A stretch of DNA of 64,000 nucleotides from Brachycybe producta (GCA_036925085.1 JAUPFP010000092.1:1-64000); one strand, 5' to 3'. Numbered from the stretch's first letter, positions 1 through 12,340 are shown. Program-made: numbers and translations. Notes: a model not told the origin generated them from the sequence alone.

Positions 1-36
1 GTGACAAATTTCGTGTTTGTTTACATAGAAGAAATA

Positions 37-72
<36 letters not shown>

Positions 73-1245
73 AAGAAATGGAGACAGGGGAAAATAATGA
101 ATGAAAGAGAAAACGAGGGAAATAAGGAAAGAGTGAATCGAAGAAAATGAGGGAAAGAAAGAGAGAGAGGGAGAGAAGGGAAAGAGTGATTGGAAGAGAA
201 AGTGTACTGAGAAACCGAGGGAAAGATGGATCGAAGGAAATAGAGAAAGGAATGAGCAGAGAACGAAGGAAAGAAAATGAAAGTGAAAAGTCAAAGGATA
301 GGCTTAGAATTAGAAGCCAAGGAGGATAAGTGACATTTTTTATGAGAAATGGAGCTAAGTAGCACATTTTGTCAATGAAATGATATAAAAGAATTTGGTG
401 AACAATAAGAGAAATAAATAGAAGAAGAAAAAAACCTGCTCATTTCTGCTTTAATAGCGTCAAAGTGTAAAACTATGACATTGATATATCTATGGATGTT
501 TCTTGCATTGAACTCAATTTACTGAGAAACATTACTTTTATCCACTTATTCCTGTTGACCATCTAAATATGGCGGCGTTTCAATTTGGGTTGAGGTTTTT
601 TTCTCTTGATTTTAGTGAGTTTTTTTTATATTTTCATCTTAAGATGAGGGCAGGTCCTTATATATTTTTATTTCATTATTATGGTCATCCCACGCTTCTC
701 TTTTTTTATTATTTGTTAAGTTGTAACATGTGGATTAAGTTTCTCCTTTTTAACCCCCATTTTAACTTTTTTTTTATCTAAATTTCTTCTTCTTCTTCAC
801 CTGCAACTTCTTTTATTCTTTACCTGTATTTACTAATAAGGAAGTTTTTCTTCTCCCTTTTTTTTCCTCTCTTTCAATCTCCATTCGCCTTTACGTCATT
901 CTTTTCTCTCTCTCTTTCTCTCCTTTCCTCCATCAAATAAAAACCCACCTTTTCCCCTCTCTCTCTCTCTCTCTCTCTTTTCTTCCTCTCCCTCTCTCAC
1001 TATTTCTACTTTCCAAGCCGTCCCTCTCTTGTTATTTTTCTTCTTTATTTATGGCGGCGCTTCCTTCCTTCCTTTTTACAAGAAGTCGATCTATTGTTCT
1101 TTTCTCTCTCGCTCTCTCTGGCGTTGCTAAGCAACCGGCAACAAAAATCACCTGGTCAAGAAGTAGACACTTGGCGCCATGTTTTACGCCATACTTTTAA
1201 TACCCCCTAACATTTTTTATATCCTATTTTCAGCTACTGTATTAT
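1..1245. other. Noncoding, purine-rich then pyrimidine-rich
   Basis: Positions 36-300 are GA-rich on the plus strand, 780-1130 CT-rich. ATGGCGGCG occurs at 570 and 1051 and an X-box at 1123. No frame here resembles a protein; a promoter or first exon of an unseen transcript is possible. Confidence 0.5.
1123..1135. promoter_or_regulatory. X-box (RFX-type palindrome)
   Basis: GTTGCTAAGCAAC is a perfect inverted repeat of the RFX half-site. It stands in a CT-rich tract about 70 bases after ATGGCGGCG (1051), a YY1-like motif. No exon is recognised nearby. Confidence 0.5.
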
Positions 1246-1890
1246 GTTACAGCCAAATTGAAAAAATCAGCCAATGTGCAAATTTATTTGACAATTTGCA
1301 AAACTTAATTTTACCTGGTCATTTCTACACATTGACTAGCGTATAAGGCAATTTGCAAAATATGTATTACAAATTCGAATGGGAAATATAATGACTAAAT
1401 AAGTATTAAGATCAAATACAATGCAAATAAGAAATCTAAAAATGTACTAATTGTTTTTTTATAAATTATGCAATTTGTGCAAATAAAAAAAAAACTCCAA
1501 AAAAAAAAAACTGCTAAAATACTCAAGAAAAAGAACAATTAATTCAATGTCTCTGAAGTAATTACGTAAGAAACTAAATAACTACAATTATCGCGAAAGT
1601 AATGTTCAGAAAATGCAAAATCAAAACGATTTCGTTTAAGAATTCCTTTGTATAATTTTTTTTCTAATCAAAAATTTTTTTTTAAAAAAAAATAAATACA
1701 TTTAAGTGAAATTCTGCGACTAATATGCAAATTGTCAAACAAAAAATAGGCATTTTATTCAAACTTTTGGTCTTAATTTGGTGAATTAACATATACAAAC
1801 AATATACTAGACAGTGTGTAGAAATGCACTTGTCAAGATTAACTTGTGAATTTGCACAATGACTGATTTTTTTCACTTCGACAAGTAACC
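1246..1890. mobile_element. Long inverted-repeat element
   Basis: Arms of about 90 bases: GTTACAGCC, AAAAAATCAGCCAATGTGCA and a TTTCTACACA block at the left, mirrored at 1800-1890. Centre is A/T-rich with no coding. Confidence 0.6.
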
Positions 1891-2166
1891 TATAGTAGCA
1901 TAGTTCGTGGATGGAGAGAAAGAAAGGAGGGTGAGAGAGAAAGAGAGGATAAGGATGGAGGGAGGGGGATAGATAGGTAGAAAGAGAGAGATGATTTTAT
2001 GATGATGGGAACATCTTTCTAAATCACCTGCTTTTTTTTCTATCATTTCTAGAAAACCCCTTTTTTTTCTCTCCTTTCTCATTATAATTCCCATTATAGA
2101 TTGCACAGTTCAGTTGTCAACTTGTCCATATTTGGAATCCAATATCTCTTCTAAAAGATCTCAAAA

Positions 2167-2169
<3 letters not shown>

Positions 2170-2221
<52 letters not shown>

Positions 2222-2222
2222 G
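2170..2222. repeat. (TA)n microsatellite
   Basis: About 25 TA units with one slip. A second long (TA)n run is at about 19418-19450. Confidence 0.95.
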
Positions 2223-2710
2223 TATAAAAAAGATCAAGCTTCCAATGGAAGAGCTATTGGCAGATGAAAGTTTCTGCGTCATTAAGTTTTGCCTCCACGA
2301 AAAAAAAAAACTGCATTAGAAATTAGAGAATCATCAAATAAGAGAGAGAAACAACAACCTAACAGAGAAGGTAAAATATTGTATACAATGAAGGAAATAG
2401 TACGTGGTGGTACAGAACCAAAATTGAACAAGAAAATGAATGTGTTTCTCATAATGAGACCACCTTATATAAATTAGATACGCCTCCTTAAAAGAATAGA
2501 GAGAGAGAGAGAGAGCAAGATATAGATAGCTAGAGAGAAAGAGAAAGCAAGAGCTAGATAGGGAGAGAGGGAGAGTGAAACCTGCAAAAACCCACTAATA
2601 CAACATCATTTGCAACAAAGTGATTTGCTTTCTCTTTGTAAAAAGAAAAGGAAGGCGGACGAGAAAAGTAAAGAAGTCTAGGGGAAAAACACAAAATATT
2701 ATGACATCCT

Positions 2711-2757
2711 TGGAGGAGGAGGAGGAGGAGGAGGAGGAGGATGATGATGATGATGTC
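2711..2757. repeat. Compound (GGA)n(TGA)n microsatellite
   Basis: About nine GGA units run straight into five TGA units. Confidence 0.95.
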
Positions 2758-2918
2758 ATTAATGTCGTCATTCTTAGGTTAGGCTGATCTTCATAGGTGC
2801 TGCTGATGCTTATTATTAATGAATGCATCATTTTTCTCGTATCAATCCGTTTATGAAGTTGAACTACGTGTAATTATTCAAAATCTAATAATAACCATCA
2901 TCTCAAGATACATTAAAA

Positions 2919-3218
2919 CAAGCATGTCAAAATCAAAGGCTAACACGGGCCAAATAAACAAGGTCTAAGTTTATGTGGGCCGCAAAAAAACTTCAATTTT
3001 TATAGAAACGTAGGTTTATTTCATAAAGAACAAAGACAATAGATTGTTACTTTAGAAAAATGTAATAAGGGCAGCACAAAATGAGAATTATATTTCAAAG
3101 GTGAGAAAAAGTAGCGAATGGATGGGAAAAAAGGTAGTACTGTATAAAAGTAGTACTGGTTATAATGGCTGGGCCACCAAAGATATTCGTTGTGGGCCGC
3201 AAAGTTTGGACATGCTTG
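2919..3218. mobile_element. hAT-type nonautonomous element with exact 8-bp duplication
   Basis: CATTAAAA occurs at 2911-2918 and 3219-3226. Ends are CAAGCATGTCAAAA and, inverted, CAAGCATGTCCAAAC, followed by GGGCC blocks, a common hAT end type. No transposase coding inside. Confidence 0.8.
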
Positions 3219-3654
3219 CATTAAAAAGGTTTTTTTTTTTACAAATTCTGGGTTATTTTGCGTTTCAAAAGAGCAATTATTAAGGAGAAATAGAAAGTGT
3301 TAGAAAGTAGAATTGGTAGTTGATCCACTTAAAAGTGGTTTTTAAGTAATATATTATTCTTGATGATTGTTAAGTCAAAGATAATGCTAAACTCATGGAA
3401 TTTTGATACGTAGTTTCATCTTAAAGTTGGTGAGTTTAGCACTAGCTTTGACTTAAAAAAACATTAAGAAGAATACGACCCTAACGTGCCTCTCTCGAAC
3501 TCTTGTGATTATGTTGTCTTTCAGGGTGCCAAATGTAGAGAAACTTGAATGTGTTTTAAAAACTAGAAGGGTTGCTCAATCACTTAAGGATATTTTCACC
3601 GTTAATATCTTTTTAAAATAAGTTTGTTATGTGAGTTGAAGGGTTAATGAAAAT

Positions 3655-3998
3655 CAGTGGCATAACTAAGTTTGGTTGCGCCCCCTGCTGCTTAAAACAT
3701 TGCACCCTCAAAATGTACCTTCCAAACACAGGCATTTAGAATCGGGACTAACACAAGTTGGCTCCGCCCTTTTTATAACGACAGGCAACTTCTAATTGGT
3801 TGGTTATGTAGTCTGACGTCACATGATCCGCCCTTTTCAACGTCGAACCACACAACAAACCAATTAGAAGTTCCCGGTCGTCATAAAAAGGGCGGAGCAA
3901 CTTGTGTCCGTCCCGATTTCTAAATGCCTGTCTTCCAAACCTCCTGCGCCCCTCCCTCTTGCAGTCGCTGAGGCTGTGGGTCCCCAGTTATGGCCCTA
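3655..3998. mobile_element. hAT-type nonautonomous element with exact 8-bp duplication
   Basis: It is flanked by ATGAAAAT at 3647-3654 and 3999-4006. Ends read CAGTGGCATAACT and, inverted, TAGGGCCATAACT. Another foldback element (3728-3931) is inserted inside. A related short copy lies at 60449-60585. Confidence 0.8.
3728..3931. mobile_element. Foldback element, family A, copy 1 (9-bp duplication)
   Basis: A 204-bp imperfect palindrome with ends ACAGGCATTTAG and its inverse, flanked by CTTCCAAAC at 3719-3727 and 3932-3940. The 9-bp duplication suggests a Mutator-like source. Arms carry CCGCCC GC boxes, ATTGG/CCAAT boxes and, near the centre, TGACGTCA. It is nested in the hAT-type element above. 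Confidence 0.8.
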
Positions 3999-4044
3999 AT
4001 GAAAATAGTGACATTGAACGCACAGCATCACTGACTACATGACC

Positions 4045-4221
4045 GGTGGCGCTGATCAAGCGCCAAATTGAACAAGCGCCAAATTGAACAAACGCCAATC
4101 TGAACTAAGGCCAAACTGAATAAAAGCCAAAATTTGGCGGTTATTCAGTTTGGCGTTTGTTCCATTTGGCGCTTATTCAGTTTGGGCGTTTATTCCAATT
4201 TGGCGCTTATTCAGTCGCCCC
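4045..4221. mobile_element. Foldback element built of inverted minisatellite units
   Basis: Flanked by ACATGACC at 4037-4044 and 4222-4229. The left arm holds direct repeats of a 16-base unit like GCGCCAAATTGAACAA; the right arm holds the same unit inverted. Terminal blocks are GGTGGCG and its inverse. Confidence 0.75.
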
Positions 4222-4813
4222 ACATGACCATTGTATTCGATACAAGTGGCTGTGTCCGACGAAGATGTTGTCAAGTCGCTGGCTCTGTATATACGAGGCT
4301 TAAATAAAGTTTCTCAACAATTTTCTCATAAATCGAACTAAGAAGGAACTAGGATGGTCATGTTGTTGAGAACTGTGCTTAATCAGGTTTCTGGTTGAAT
4401 TATTTAAATGAAGGTGGTGCTGGTGGCTCCATCACGCAGCAGCAACAACAACCATCACCAATCAGAAAAATCGAATAGAGAACGTATTGTGTGGCTCATT
4501 TAATTAATCCTACCCAGTAATATTAAGTTGACATTGTACATATGGTTTCAAAGTGATGGATGTTTAAAATGGTAGAGAGGGGGTGGGGGGAGAAGTCAGT
4601 TTTAGGCCTAAACGCCCTTTTTATTATTCATTTGTGTCCACTTAGAAGAAACGCATTTCTTTTAGTGTTTTTTCTCCCTTCCGTCCTTCCTACCTGAAAA
4701 TGCACCTACTTTTCCTGCTGCCTGATCCTCCTCCTCCTCCTCTCCTCTCCTACTTGGAAAGCAGAAGAAATAAGGCAATTGGGATGTATAAAGGGGGGGG
4801 GCAGGGTGTGGTT

Positions 4814-4890
4814 GTTGTCATGGCAACGGGTTTTCTGTGCACTTTATACACAACTCTCTTCACGAGAGTGTGTTTAGTTACCTGAGTAAC
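4814..4890. promoter_or_regulatory. Pair of X-boxes 63 bases apart
   Basis: GTTGTCATGGCAAC at 4814-4827 and GTTACCTGAGTAAC at 4877-4890 both fit the RFX consensus (two half-sites with a 2-base spacer). Paired sites this close are unlikely by chance. Confidence 0.55.
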
Positions 4891-5818
4891 CGCTGCCAGT
4901 CATTGTTAGTTCTTCTGTAGCCTCTAAAGCATTGTTCACGTCTACAGGTAGATTATAATCTATACTCTCTCTCTCTCTCTCTGTTGTATATTGAGTGTAT
5001 GGAGCCGGGTTTCTCAACCTTATAGGTCAGGGTGTGCCAATGATTTTGAATGCGCATCATCGTGAAAAAATGAAGACGTTAAATTCTTAAGCATCATTTT
5101 TAAAATAAATTTTAATATAATACATTTTTTTTTTATAAAAAATTAATATATTTTTTAATTTAATGTGGTTTTAAATTGTAAACCCCCCCTCGAATTCTCA
5201 TTATTCTGTCATTCAGGAGCAAAATTAGAGAAAGTTGAATTTATTTAGAAACTTTTAAAATGAACGTTTTTCTCTTGTCAGTTCAAAAATGGCCCAACTT
5301 TAATCAAACATTTATTTTTAATATTTGTCTATAAAAAGTTAATTTTGAAAAATATCATTATCTTTCTAGTTTTAACACACTTTCTAGTCGTATTTTTGTT
5401 ATTAACATGCTGCATTTCCGAGTTAAGATTAATTACTGTAATTGTATGGAGATAGTAATTTTTAAATTGATACATTATTGCAGAGATTTAAAGATAATTT
5501 TAAAGTTTAGTTTGTTTGAAAGTAGTTGCAAATTTAAAAAAAATGACATTTTAAATAATAGAATATTTTTATATTTTTTAGTGATTGAGCTACCTTTCTA
5601 GTTTCTAAAACACTTTTCAAAGTGGTTTCTCTTAATTTTGCTTCTGAAAGACAGCAATTAATCAAGGTTCAAGGGCCTTTTGTTTATGCATTAAAAACCA
5701 CCTTGTTAGAGAGAGAGAGAGAGCAGCGTTTTTCTACCTGTGTGTAATTGAAAATAACAATGGACCCAATCAATTTTACAAACATTTTATTTCTGTCGAA
5801 ATTTATTTCATTTCTTTT

Positions 5819-5839
5819 ATATAATAATAATAATAATAG

Positions 5840-5876
<37 letters not shown>

Positions 5877-5888
5877 TGATGATGATGG
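5819..5888. repeat. (ATA)n/(ATG)n microsatellite
   Basis: Some 18 ATA units, one interruption, ending in ATG units. Confidence 0.95.
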
Positions 5889-6129
5889 TTAGTTGGGGGG
5901 AGAAACTATTTTCGTACGGAAAAAAGAGAAACCAATAAACAATAAATTCTTATAAAACCCTTTCCTTTTTTTTTTTTTGGCAATTTCAGGTTTGGTTTTT
6001 TCATATCAAGGATTTTGTTGTCATTTTTGATGACGTTTTCTTCTTCTTCTTTGACACGAATGATAATAGAGAGAGAGAGAGAGAAATACGTTACCATGGA
6101 GATAATAATAAATAGATTTTCTCTCTATC

Positions 6130-6143
6130 TGTCTATAACTCTG

Positions 6144-6198
<55 letters not shown>

Positions 6199-6300
6199 CT
6201 CTTATTCCTTCCTTCTCTTCTCTTTCTCTGATTCTCTTTATCTCTGTCTCTCAATCTCTCTGTCTCATTCTTTCTCATATTCTATCTCTCTCTCTCTCTT
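6130..6300. repeat. Long CT-rich microsatellite tract
   Basis: (CT)n runs with short interruptions. Both strands stay open for over 80 codons only because of the repeat. A poly-C run of about 18 is at 6629-6645. Confidence 0.95.
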
Positions 6301-6944
6301 TCTGTTGCATTTTTGCTTATTTTTTGACTTGGATTTTTGTCAACTGGTTTTTTTTATCTGAGGGAGTTAGTAATTTTTTTTTTCTTCTCCTTCGTATAAT
6401 AAATATATTGTAACAACGGATGTGAATGAATTTCTAAAATATATCGGAACCGGAAAACACGGCATGTTGCGTGTAAAAGCTGTATAGCTGATCATTGGCC
6501 CTTGTCGAGCTGCTGCTTCATTTGCATAATATCACTTTTATACAAATATTACATATCTCTGAAGAAGGAGAAAAAGGGGAACCCAAAAAAAAACTAGTCT
6601 GGGTGATGATGACAATAGTTCTCCCTTCCCCCCCCCCCCCCCCCTTCCCCTTGTCCCTCACAATTTTTTTCTACTTTGGTGTGGGTATCAAGAAGGGTTT
6701 TTTATGAGATTTACAGGTAACTCTTGAGGGTGAGGTACCACTCCCAGAAGTTAAAAAGAACCCTTACTTCTATTCAGTCTTTGAGAAAGGGGTGTGTGTA
6801 GGAAGTTTTTTTGGGGGAGGGAGGGGTTTGGGTTAAAAGTCTACTCATGCAAACATAAAAAACTAGAACTTTGGTTTATTCTACTTTTTAAAACTAACTT
6901 GAAACAACAAAAAATTGAAAAGGATGTTACAAACTAGAATAGTA

Positions 6945-7204
6945 CAGTGGGAAACCGGCTAACAAAAAAAAAGAATAACACGAAAAATGAGACCCGCTAG
7001 AAAACCGCTTAATACAAATTTGAAAGGAACTGAAATATTTTTTTCGTGTTAAACGAGTTTTGTAATAAAATGCTATTTTAAAGGTCTGTTTTCGTGTTAA
7101 ACAGTTTTTACTGTATTAACAATTTGATCTCTTAGAAAATAGCATGCAATTATTTTTAACACGAAATTCTAAATGTAACAAGGTTCCGGTTTCTTTTCCA
7201 CTGT
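6945..7204. mobile_element. Mariner-type MITE at a TA target
   Basis: Inverted ends CAGTGGGAAACCGG and CAGTGGAAAAGAAACCGG, each next to TA. 260 bp, no coding. Internal repeats of TTTCGTGTTAAAC in both orientations. Confidence 0.75.
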
Positions 7205-7631
7205 ACAATGTTAGAAACTAGAATGGTAAAATAATCATTTTTATGTTTAAGCATTGAAAGCAATGGACAAAGTGTGTATTTGGACAGAGATTGTGCAATT
7301 GCAATTTCAAAGTGAGCCCTTGGACAATGAAAGTGTGCACCCAGAAAAATTAATTAATTATTAATTAGATTTTTTTTTTACTTATTTTGAAATGTTTCTT
7401 TGTATAATGTTTGGATTTTAAGTTAAACACATCCAAGATTTAAGTTCGATCAGGCTGTGAGAAATCTATAGTTTTGATTTCTTTCTTTCAAATAATTAAA
7501 AAAAGTGAAATAATTGAATTATGATTTGCAATTATAATCTCTATTAATCATAAAATTATTGGAAAAATTTCTTACAATATGCCCTGACATTTTGACAGTT
7601 ATTTTTTTGTTTTTGGTTTGATAATCAAAAC

Positions 7632-8053
7632 TAGAGGTGGGACGAATCTAATTTTTCTAGAATCCGAATCTTAAACGGTTCTCGAATCCTTTAAATCTTC
7701 CGAATCTCGAATCCTTCCCATGCGAATCCTCTATTATTCATTAAGAAGATACAAATAAATGAAATTATATTAAATATTAAATTATTAATAATAAAAACAA
7801 GTGTGACACTCAGGGTCGCCACAAGGTGAAGATTTTGGTGATCTGGGTACAACACCGAAATTGTAACAATCGCCGGTTTTTAATTAGTGACCGCTTCTAT
7901 TGGACTTCAATGGAGTTAAAACTAATTTTAATGAATGTTTTTAACAGTTTTTTTTAGGTTAGGATTCGAAAGACGAAAAAAAGCGCGAAGATTCGAGTTT
8001 TCGAATCTCGAATAATGTTTTCAAGATTCGCCGGATTTGATTGTCCATCTCTA
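7632..8053. mobile_element. hAT-type nonautonomous element with exact 8-bp duplication
   Basis: ATCAAAAC flanks both ends (7624-7631, 8054-8061). Ends read TAGAGGTGGGACGAATC and, inverted, TAGAGATGGACAATC. The sub-ends carry repeated CGAATC / GATTCG words in opposite orientation, as in transposase-binding arrays. A lone similar end (TAGAGATGGGACG) is at 61706. Confidence 0.8.
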
Positions 8054-8245
8054 ATCAAAACCGATTTTCTAAACTTATCTGCAAATACACACAAAAAAAG
8101 AATACTGATGCAGAATAGATAACTATAAAGTTATCCTGTTTATTTGTATGTCTAATGATGAATCTGATGATGATGATGATGACTAATAATATTAATAATA
8201 ATAACAGCGAATGTGACGTCACTCAGTGGTCGATGGTACCATGGA

Positions 8246-8250
8246 GAGAT

Positions 8251-8293
<43 letters not shown>

Positions 8294-8362
8294 AACAATA
8301 ATAAGAATAAATATTAAATAAATGAAAACCCCAAACTCCAGAGAGAGAGAAAGAGAGAGAGA
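8246..8362. repeat. (GA)n microsatellites
   Basis: Two GA runs (8246-8292 and 8340-8362). Similar runs occur at 36-72, 2500-2515, 5707-5723 and 19684-19712. Confidence 0.95.
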
Positions 8363-8711
8363 TTTTTTTTCCATTTATTTAGACGCAATTATGGTTTATT
8401 ATTAATTTATTATTATATTTCATCCAATCTCTGCTTTCTAAAGGTTTTTTTTTGTCTCTTTTCTGATTTTTATGTTCGAAATATGGATATGGATTGGGGA
8501 GGGGGGGAGTGGGAGGTGATGATAATGTGTGTTGTGTGTGATTCAGTGTGTTTGTTTTGTTAGTTCAGTGATTTTATTCTCAGATTGTCACTTATTGTTG
8601 TTTTCAATATGTGTGTAAAAAAGAGACTTCTACACTACTTTTGTGTGTTTGGGTTTTTCTCTCTCTCTTTTTTTGTTTTGTGTCTATGAGATCACAATGC
8701 AAAGTTCGGTG

Positions 8712-8725
8712 GTTTCCATGGCAAC
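8712..8725. promoter_or_regulatory. X-box
   Basis: GTTTCCATGGCAAC fits the RFX consensus. It lies in otherwise anonymous AT-rich DNA with TG-rich tracts. Confidence 0.45.
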
Positions 8726-8914
8726 TTAAAACCAAACATTCCAGTGGTTGATGTCCCTGTTTTTTTTTTTTTTCTTCTGCTTGTTTAGCTGCAAGCTGCT
8801 TATTTCAGAAATATTGAGAAAGCTTTTTTTTGTGTGTGTGTTTGTGTTGATGGTCGTTGCTATTTGCATGGTGTTTTTTTGAGTGTGTTCCATCTCAACC
8901 TATGATGATGATGA

Positions 8915-9350
8915 TAAGGATTGGAGGTGGAGGCTAGTAAGTAGCAAGTGCTTCCTTCGATTTATGGGAGGTGCGTTGTGCTGTCACCCTGCCCCCTCTC
9001 TCTCCAACACTACATTAACCACCATTTGTGAAGTTTTAACTATATGGTAAATAATGGGACCTCATAACAAAAAAAAAAGTAATAAAATTATGACAGTTTT
9101 ACTTTTGCACTATTATGTTATGACTGTTATTTTATGCTGTACACTAGTTAATGGTAGTATAATGGATAATAGTTGTCATAATAATATTTTATAATTTGCT
9201 TTTATGACTGTTGCAAGGTTATGATGTAGATGTGACTGTCATATGACAGTCTGTTAATGAGGCCCTTTGACTTTCTTAACAAAGTACAGAGCATACCAGG
9301 TACTGTGATGTAATCTTCTTAATAAGTAGGTAGCCTCCACCTCCAACCCA
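8915..9350. mobile_element. MITE family G, copy 1 (host of a nested MITE)
   Basis: Ends GGATTGGAGGTGGAGGCTA and inverted TAGCCTCCACCTCCAACC. The middle is the family F copy. Confidence 0.65.
9051..9267. mobile_element. MITE family F, copy 2, inserted in another MITE
   Basis: GGGACCTCATAAC at the left and TTAATGAGGCCC at the right; internal TATGACTGTT words. Lies within the family G copy at 8915-9350. Confidence 0.65.
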
Positions 9351-9637
9351 TGTTGTGTGTTCCAGATGGAATTAAGTAGAGAGATTGGAATCGGATGAGA
9401 TTATTTGCATTTATGAGGTTTTGTTTTTGTTTTCATTCATCATGTCTGGCTTATTATATGAGAAAGTGTTCAATACCAGTGTGTGATTCTAGTTTATAAA
9501 AAAAAATTTTTCTAGTTTTTCTTAATTTTGTTCCTGAAAAACAGAATGATCAGAGTTCTAAATTCAGCTGTTCATAAGCCATTTCTCTTAATAATAAATT
9601 TTAAAAACTAGAATTAAGTATGTAAATTATCATAATG

Positions 9638-9928
9638 CGGGTTGGAGATAGAGGCTATAGATAGCTATTAGGTGATTACGCGTTTTGCGCCGGAGACCAA
9701 AATAACATCCTTCAGCCAGCAGAATTAACCTAAACAAAATTGCTACTAATTTGGGAAGAAATTTTCTTTTTCCCCCCCTCGTAATACAATGGGAAGTGGT
9801 GAGGTGGACACATTATCATCATCATCATTATCATCATCAATGAAATCATCATACTCTTAAATCTCATGAAGTTATATTAAATAGAAGCATTACTAGCCTC
9901 CACCTCCAACCCTTGTCATCGTTTGAGA
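9638..9928. mobile_element. MITE family G, copy 2
   Basis: GGGTTGGAGATAGAGGCTA at the left and CTAGCCTCCACCTCCAACCC at the right, with an ATC microsatellite (9819-9840) inside. Confidence 0.6.
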
Positions 9929-9955
9929 TGATAAATTTTTGGAAAAGTTTTTAAT

Positions 9956-10168
9956 ACAGGCAGTTAGAAATCGGAGAGAGAACTTCAGTTGGCTCTGCCC
10001 TTTTTATGACGAACGGCAACTTCTAATTGGTTGGTTATCTAGTCTGACGTCACATGCGCCGCCCTTTTCAACGTCGAACCACACAACAAACCAATTATAG
10101 AAGTTGCCGGTTCGTCATAACAAGGGCGGAGCCAACTGAAGTTCTACCCGATTTCTAACTGCCTTTGT
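9956..10168. mobile_element. Foldback element, family A, copy 2
   Basis: Same plan as copy 1: ACAGGCAGTTAGAAATCGG at the left end, its inverse at the right, with internal CCAATTA boxes, TGACGTCA and GC boxes. Flanking GTTTTTAA-like repeats suggest a slightly decayed duplication. Confidence 0.75.
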
Positions 10169-11962
10169 TTTTATCACATTTGATCTCTTCTGTCACCTCC
10201 CCCCCCCCCCTCCAACCCCACCTCTTTGAACAAAACAAAGGATTTTTTTTAGTTTAAAAGTATTTATTAAAATAAGATATTAATTTAGTGTCTTAATGAA
10301 CTTAAAAGAACTCATTTATAACTTCTTAATGATGTTTACAAACACAAAATGAATATAATAATAATAATAATATGTTCGTTTTGCTACATTGACGCAATAT
10401 TTCGAAATTATTATTCTAGCAAAGATTTTTTTCTCTTTTTAATAAACAAATTTTTACAATGGAATGGAATTCTATTTTTATTTATTTATTTGTGTTAAAG
10501 AAGACAATGAAAAATGCATTTATCATTTTTTTAAATACAAGGATTGTAAATAAGATTTGGCCACCGTAAAAACCAAAAGATTATTTTTCAGAAAAAGAGA
10601 GACAGAAAAATACAAAGTCGAAACAACCACCAAGAAAAGAAAAAAAAAACATCTGGAAAGTAGGAACACTTTTTTTTTTTTGGCCACCTGTTCATCTGAA
10701 ATGCAATTTTTTTATAGAAATTTTTGAGGGGGTTTCGAATGAAGGGGATGGAGACCCTCCTGCCATAAGAAGGTTATAAAAGGGGTTATATATTGAGGGG
10801 AGAGGGGGGGGGGGAGCCTACGGTAACTTCAATATATTCTTTTAGCTTTCAATGATGGAATTTTATGTAATGAAATGTTATTAGGGGCCTATAGGAAGAA
10901 GATTCAAGAATTTAATCAATGTGTGCAAAGGAATTTTATTGAGATTTTTTTAAGGTAAAAACTTTTAAAAAGTAGCTCCATTCCTATTTATGCAAATAAA
11001 GAACGAACAATGGTAGTTATATTACCATTGTTCGTTCTTTATTTGCATAATTAGGAACTGCATAATTAAGACTATAACAGGGTGGAATTATTTAAATCAC
11101 TGATTTAAATTAATTTTTTTAAATAAAAAAAAATTGTCAATTCTATTAAATTACATTTTGAAATCTTTCTTTTCGGAATTTTTGTTATTTTTTAAAAACT
11201 GAATTTTTTTTCTCTTTTATTAAATGAATTTCTTATAATTAATGTGTTTTACGGGTGAATTAACGGATTGAATACTTTGTCCTGTATGGGGATATTCAGT
11301 TAGTAAAACGGCAATTTTGTGACATTTTAAATTATAAAAATCTGTTTTAAATCAAATAAATCCGATTTTTTTTTATTAAAATGATGATTTTTATCCATCT
11401 TTCTTTAATTTAATTATTTGGTGTTTAGAATAGCAACAAGTTGAGAAAATAAATCATTTTTTGATATATATTTTATGTTAATTTTAAAATTCTTCATTTA
11501 CGTTTTGTTTTTTTCTCACTTCAAATTGCGCCGAAAATAAATTGTGATGATAATAACATCCAAAATCTTAAAAATTAACCATTTCTGAACTGATTAATTT
11601 ATACAAAAATCATTAAGAAAATGCCCTTGCTTGTGATTCAGTTACTCTTCTAGTTTCTAAAACAATTTTTAAATTTTTCTTAAAAGTTCTTTTGAAAATT
11701 TTAAAACATTTTATTTTTTCACTTGAAAAACTTCATAGTTAGACAAAATATATTTTTTTTACTTATAGTTAGTTAAATTCTACTAGTTTTTTTAACTATA
11801 CAAAATTCCATCACACCAGGAACAGGAACAAACAATACAAAATGTGTGTCACTTTTGCGTGTTTTGCGTCATTTGTGTTTTGTTTATGTGTAAAGTTTTT
11901 CATTCATGAGTCTCATGACGGACGTATATACGCGCCGTATATTATATAGGCCTACGTACTTG
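10169..11962. other. AT-rich noncoding DNA
   Basis: Apart from poly-C/poly-G runs (10200, 10805) and the hairpin at 10988-11049 I see no gene or recognisable repeat. Confidence 0.5.
10988..11049. repeat. Perfect hairpin with 27-bp arms
   Basis: The arms start TTATGCAAATAAAGAACGAA and match without a mismatch; loop 11015-11022. Each arm carries the octamer ATGCAAAT. Confidence 0.9.
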
Positions 11963-12021
11963 TAATGATCATGACTTTGTCATTAGTACCATTACCTTAA
12001 CTATATTCACTATCATATGTT

Positions 12022-12340
12022 ACTTATACCTAGTACACACCTGATAATTTAAATGCGTTTAAGTAATAAACGTGTTCTACAGAGCCCTGTGAAGGGCAAA
12101 CAAACAATATATCGAATTCAATTTATTCAGTTAATTAATCTGAAAATATTGAGTTAATCACTTAAATATAACTAATTAAACTATTGACATTAAAATATTG
12201 ATTTAGTATTTCAATTTAAAATATTAATAATAAAGTCAATTTTTATTTTGGTTGATGTCCTTAACTGGATTCCGTATAATTCACCTAAACACATTTAATT
12301 TGAATTCATTTAACTCACGTGTGTGTACAAGGTATAACAT
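12022..12340. mobile_element. MITE family D, copy 1, nested in a larger palindrome
   Basis: TACCTAGTACACACC at the left and its inverse at the right; internal TTCTACAGAGCCCTGTGAAG and CCTTAACTGGATTCCGTA. It sits at the middle of a palindrome running from about 11963 to 12390 (GTACCATTACCTTAA and inverse). Confidence 0.75.

Noticed and set aside
6015-6413. Open frames of over 80 codons on both strands
   Set aside because: They exist because (CT)n repeats lack stop codons; the products are Ser/Leu or Arg/Glu repeats.
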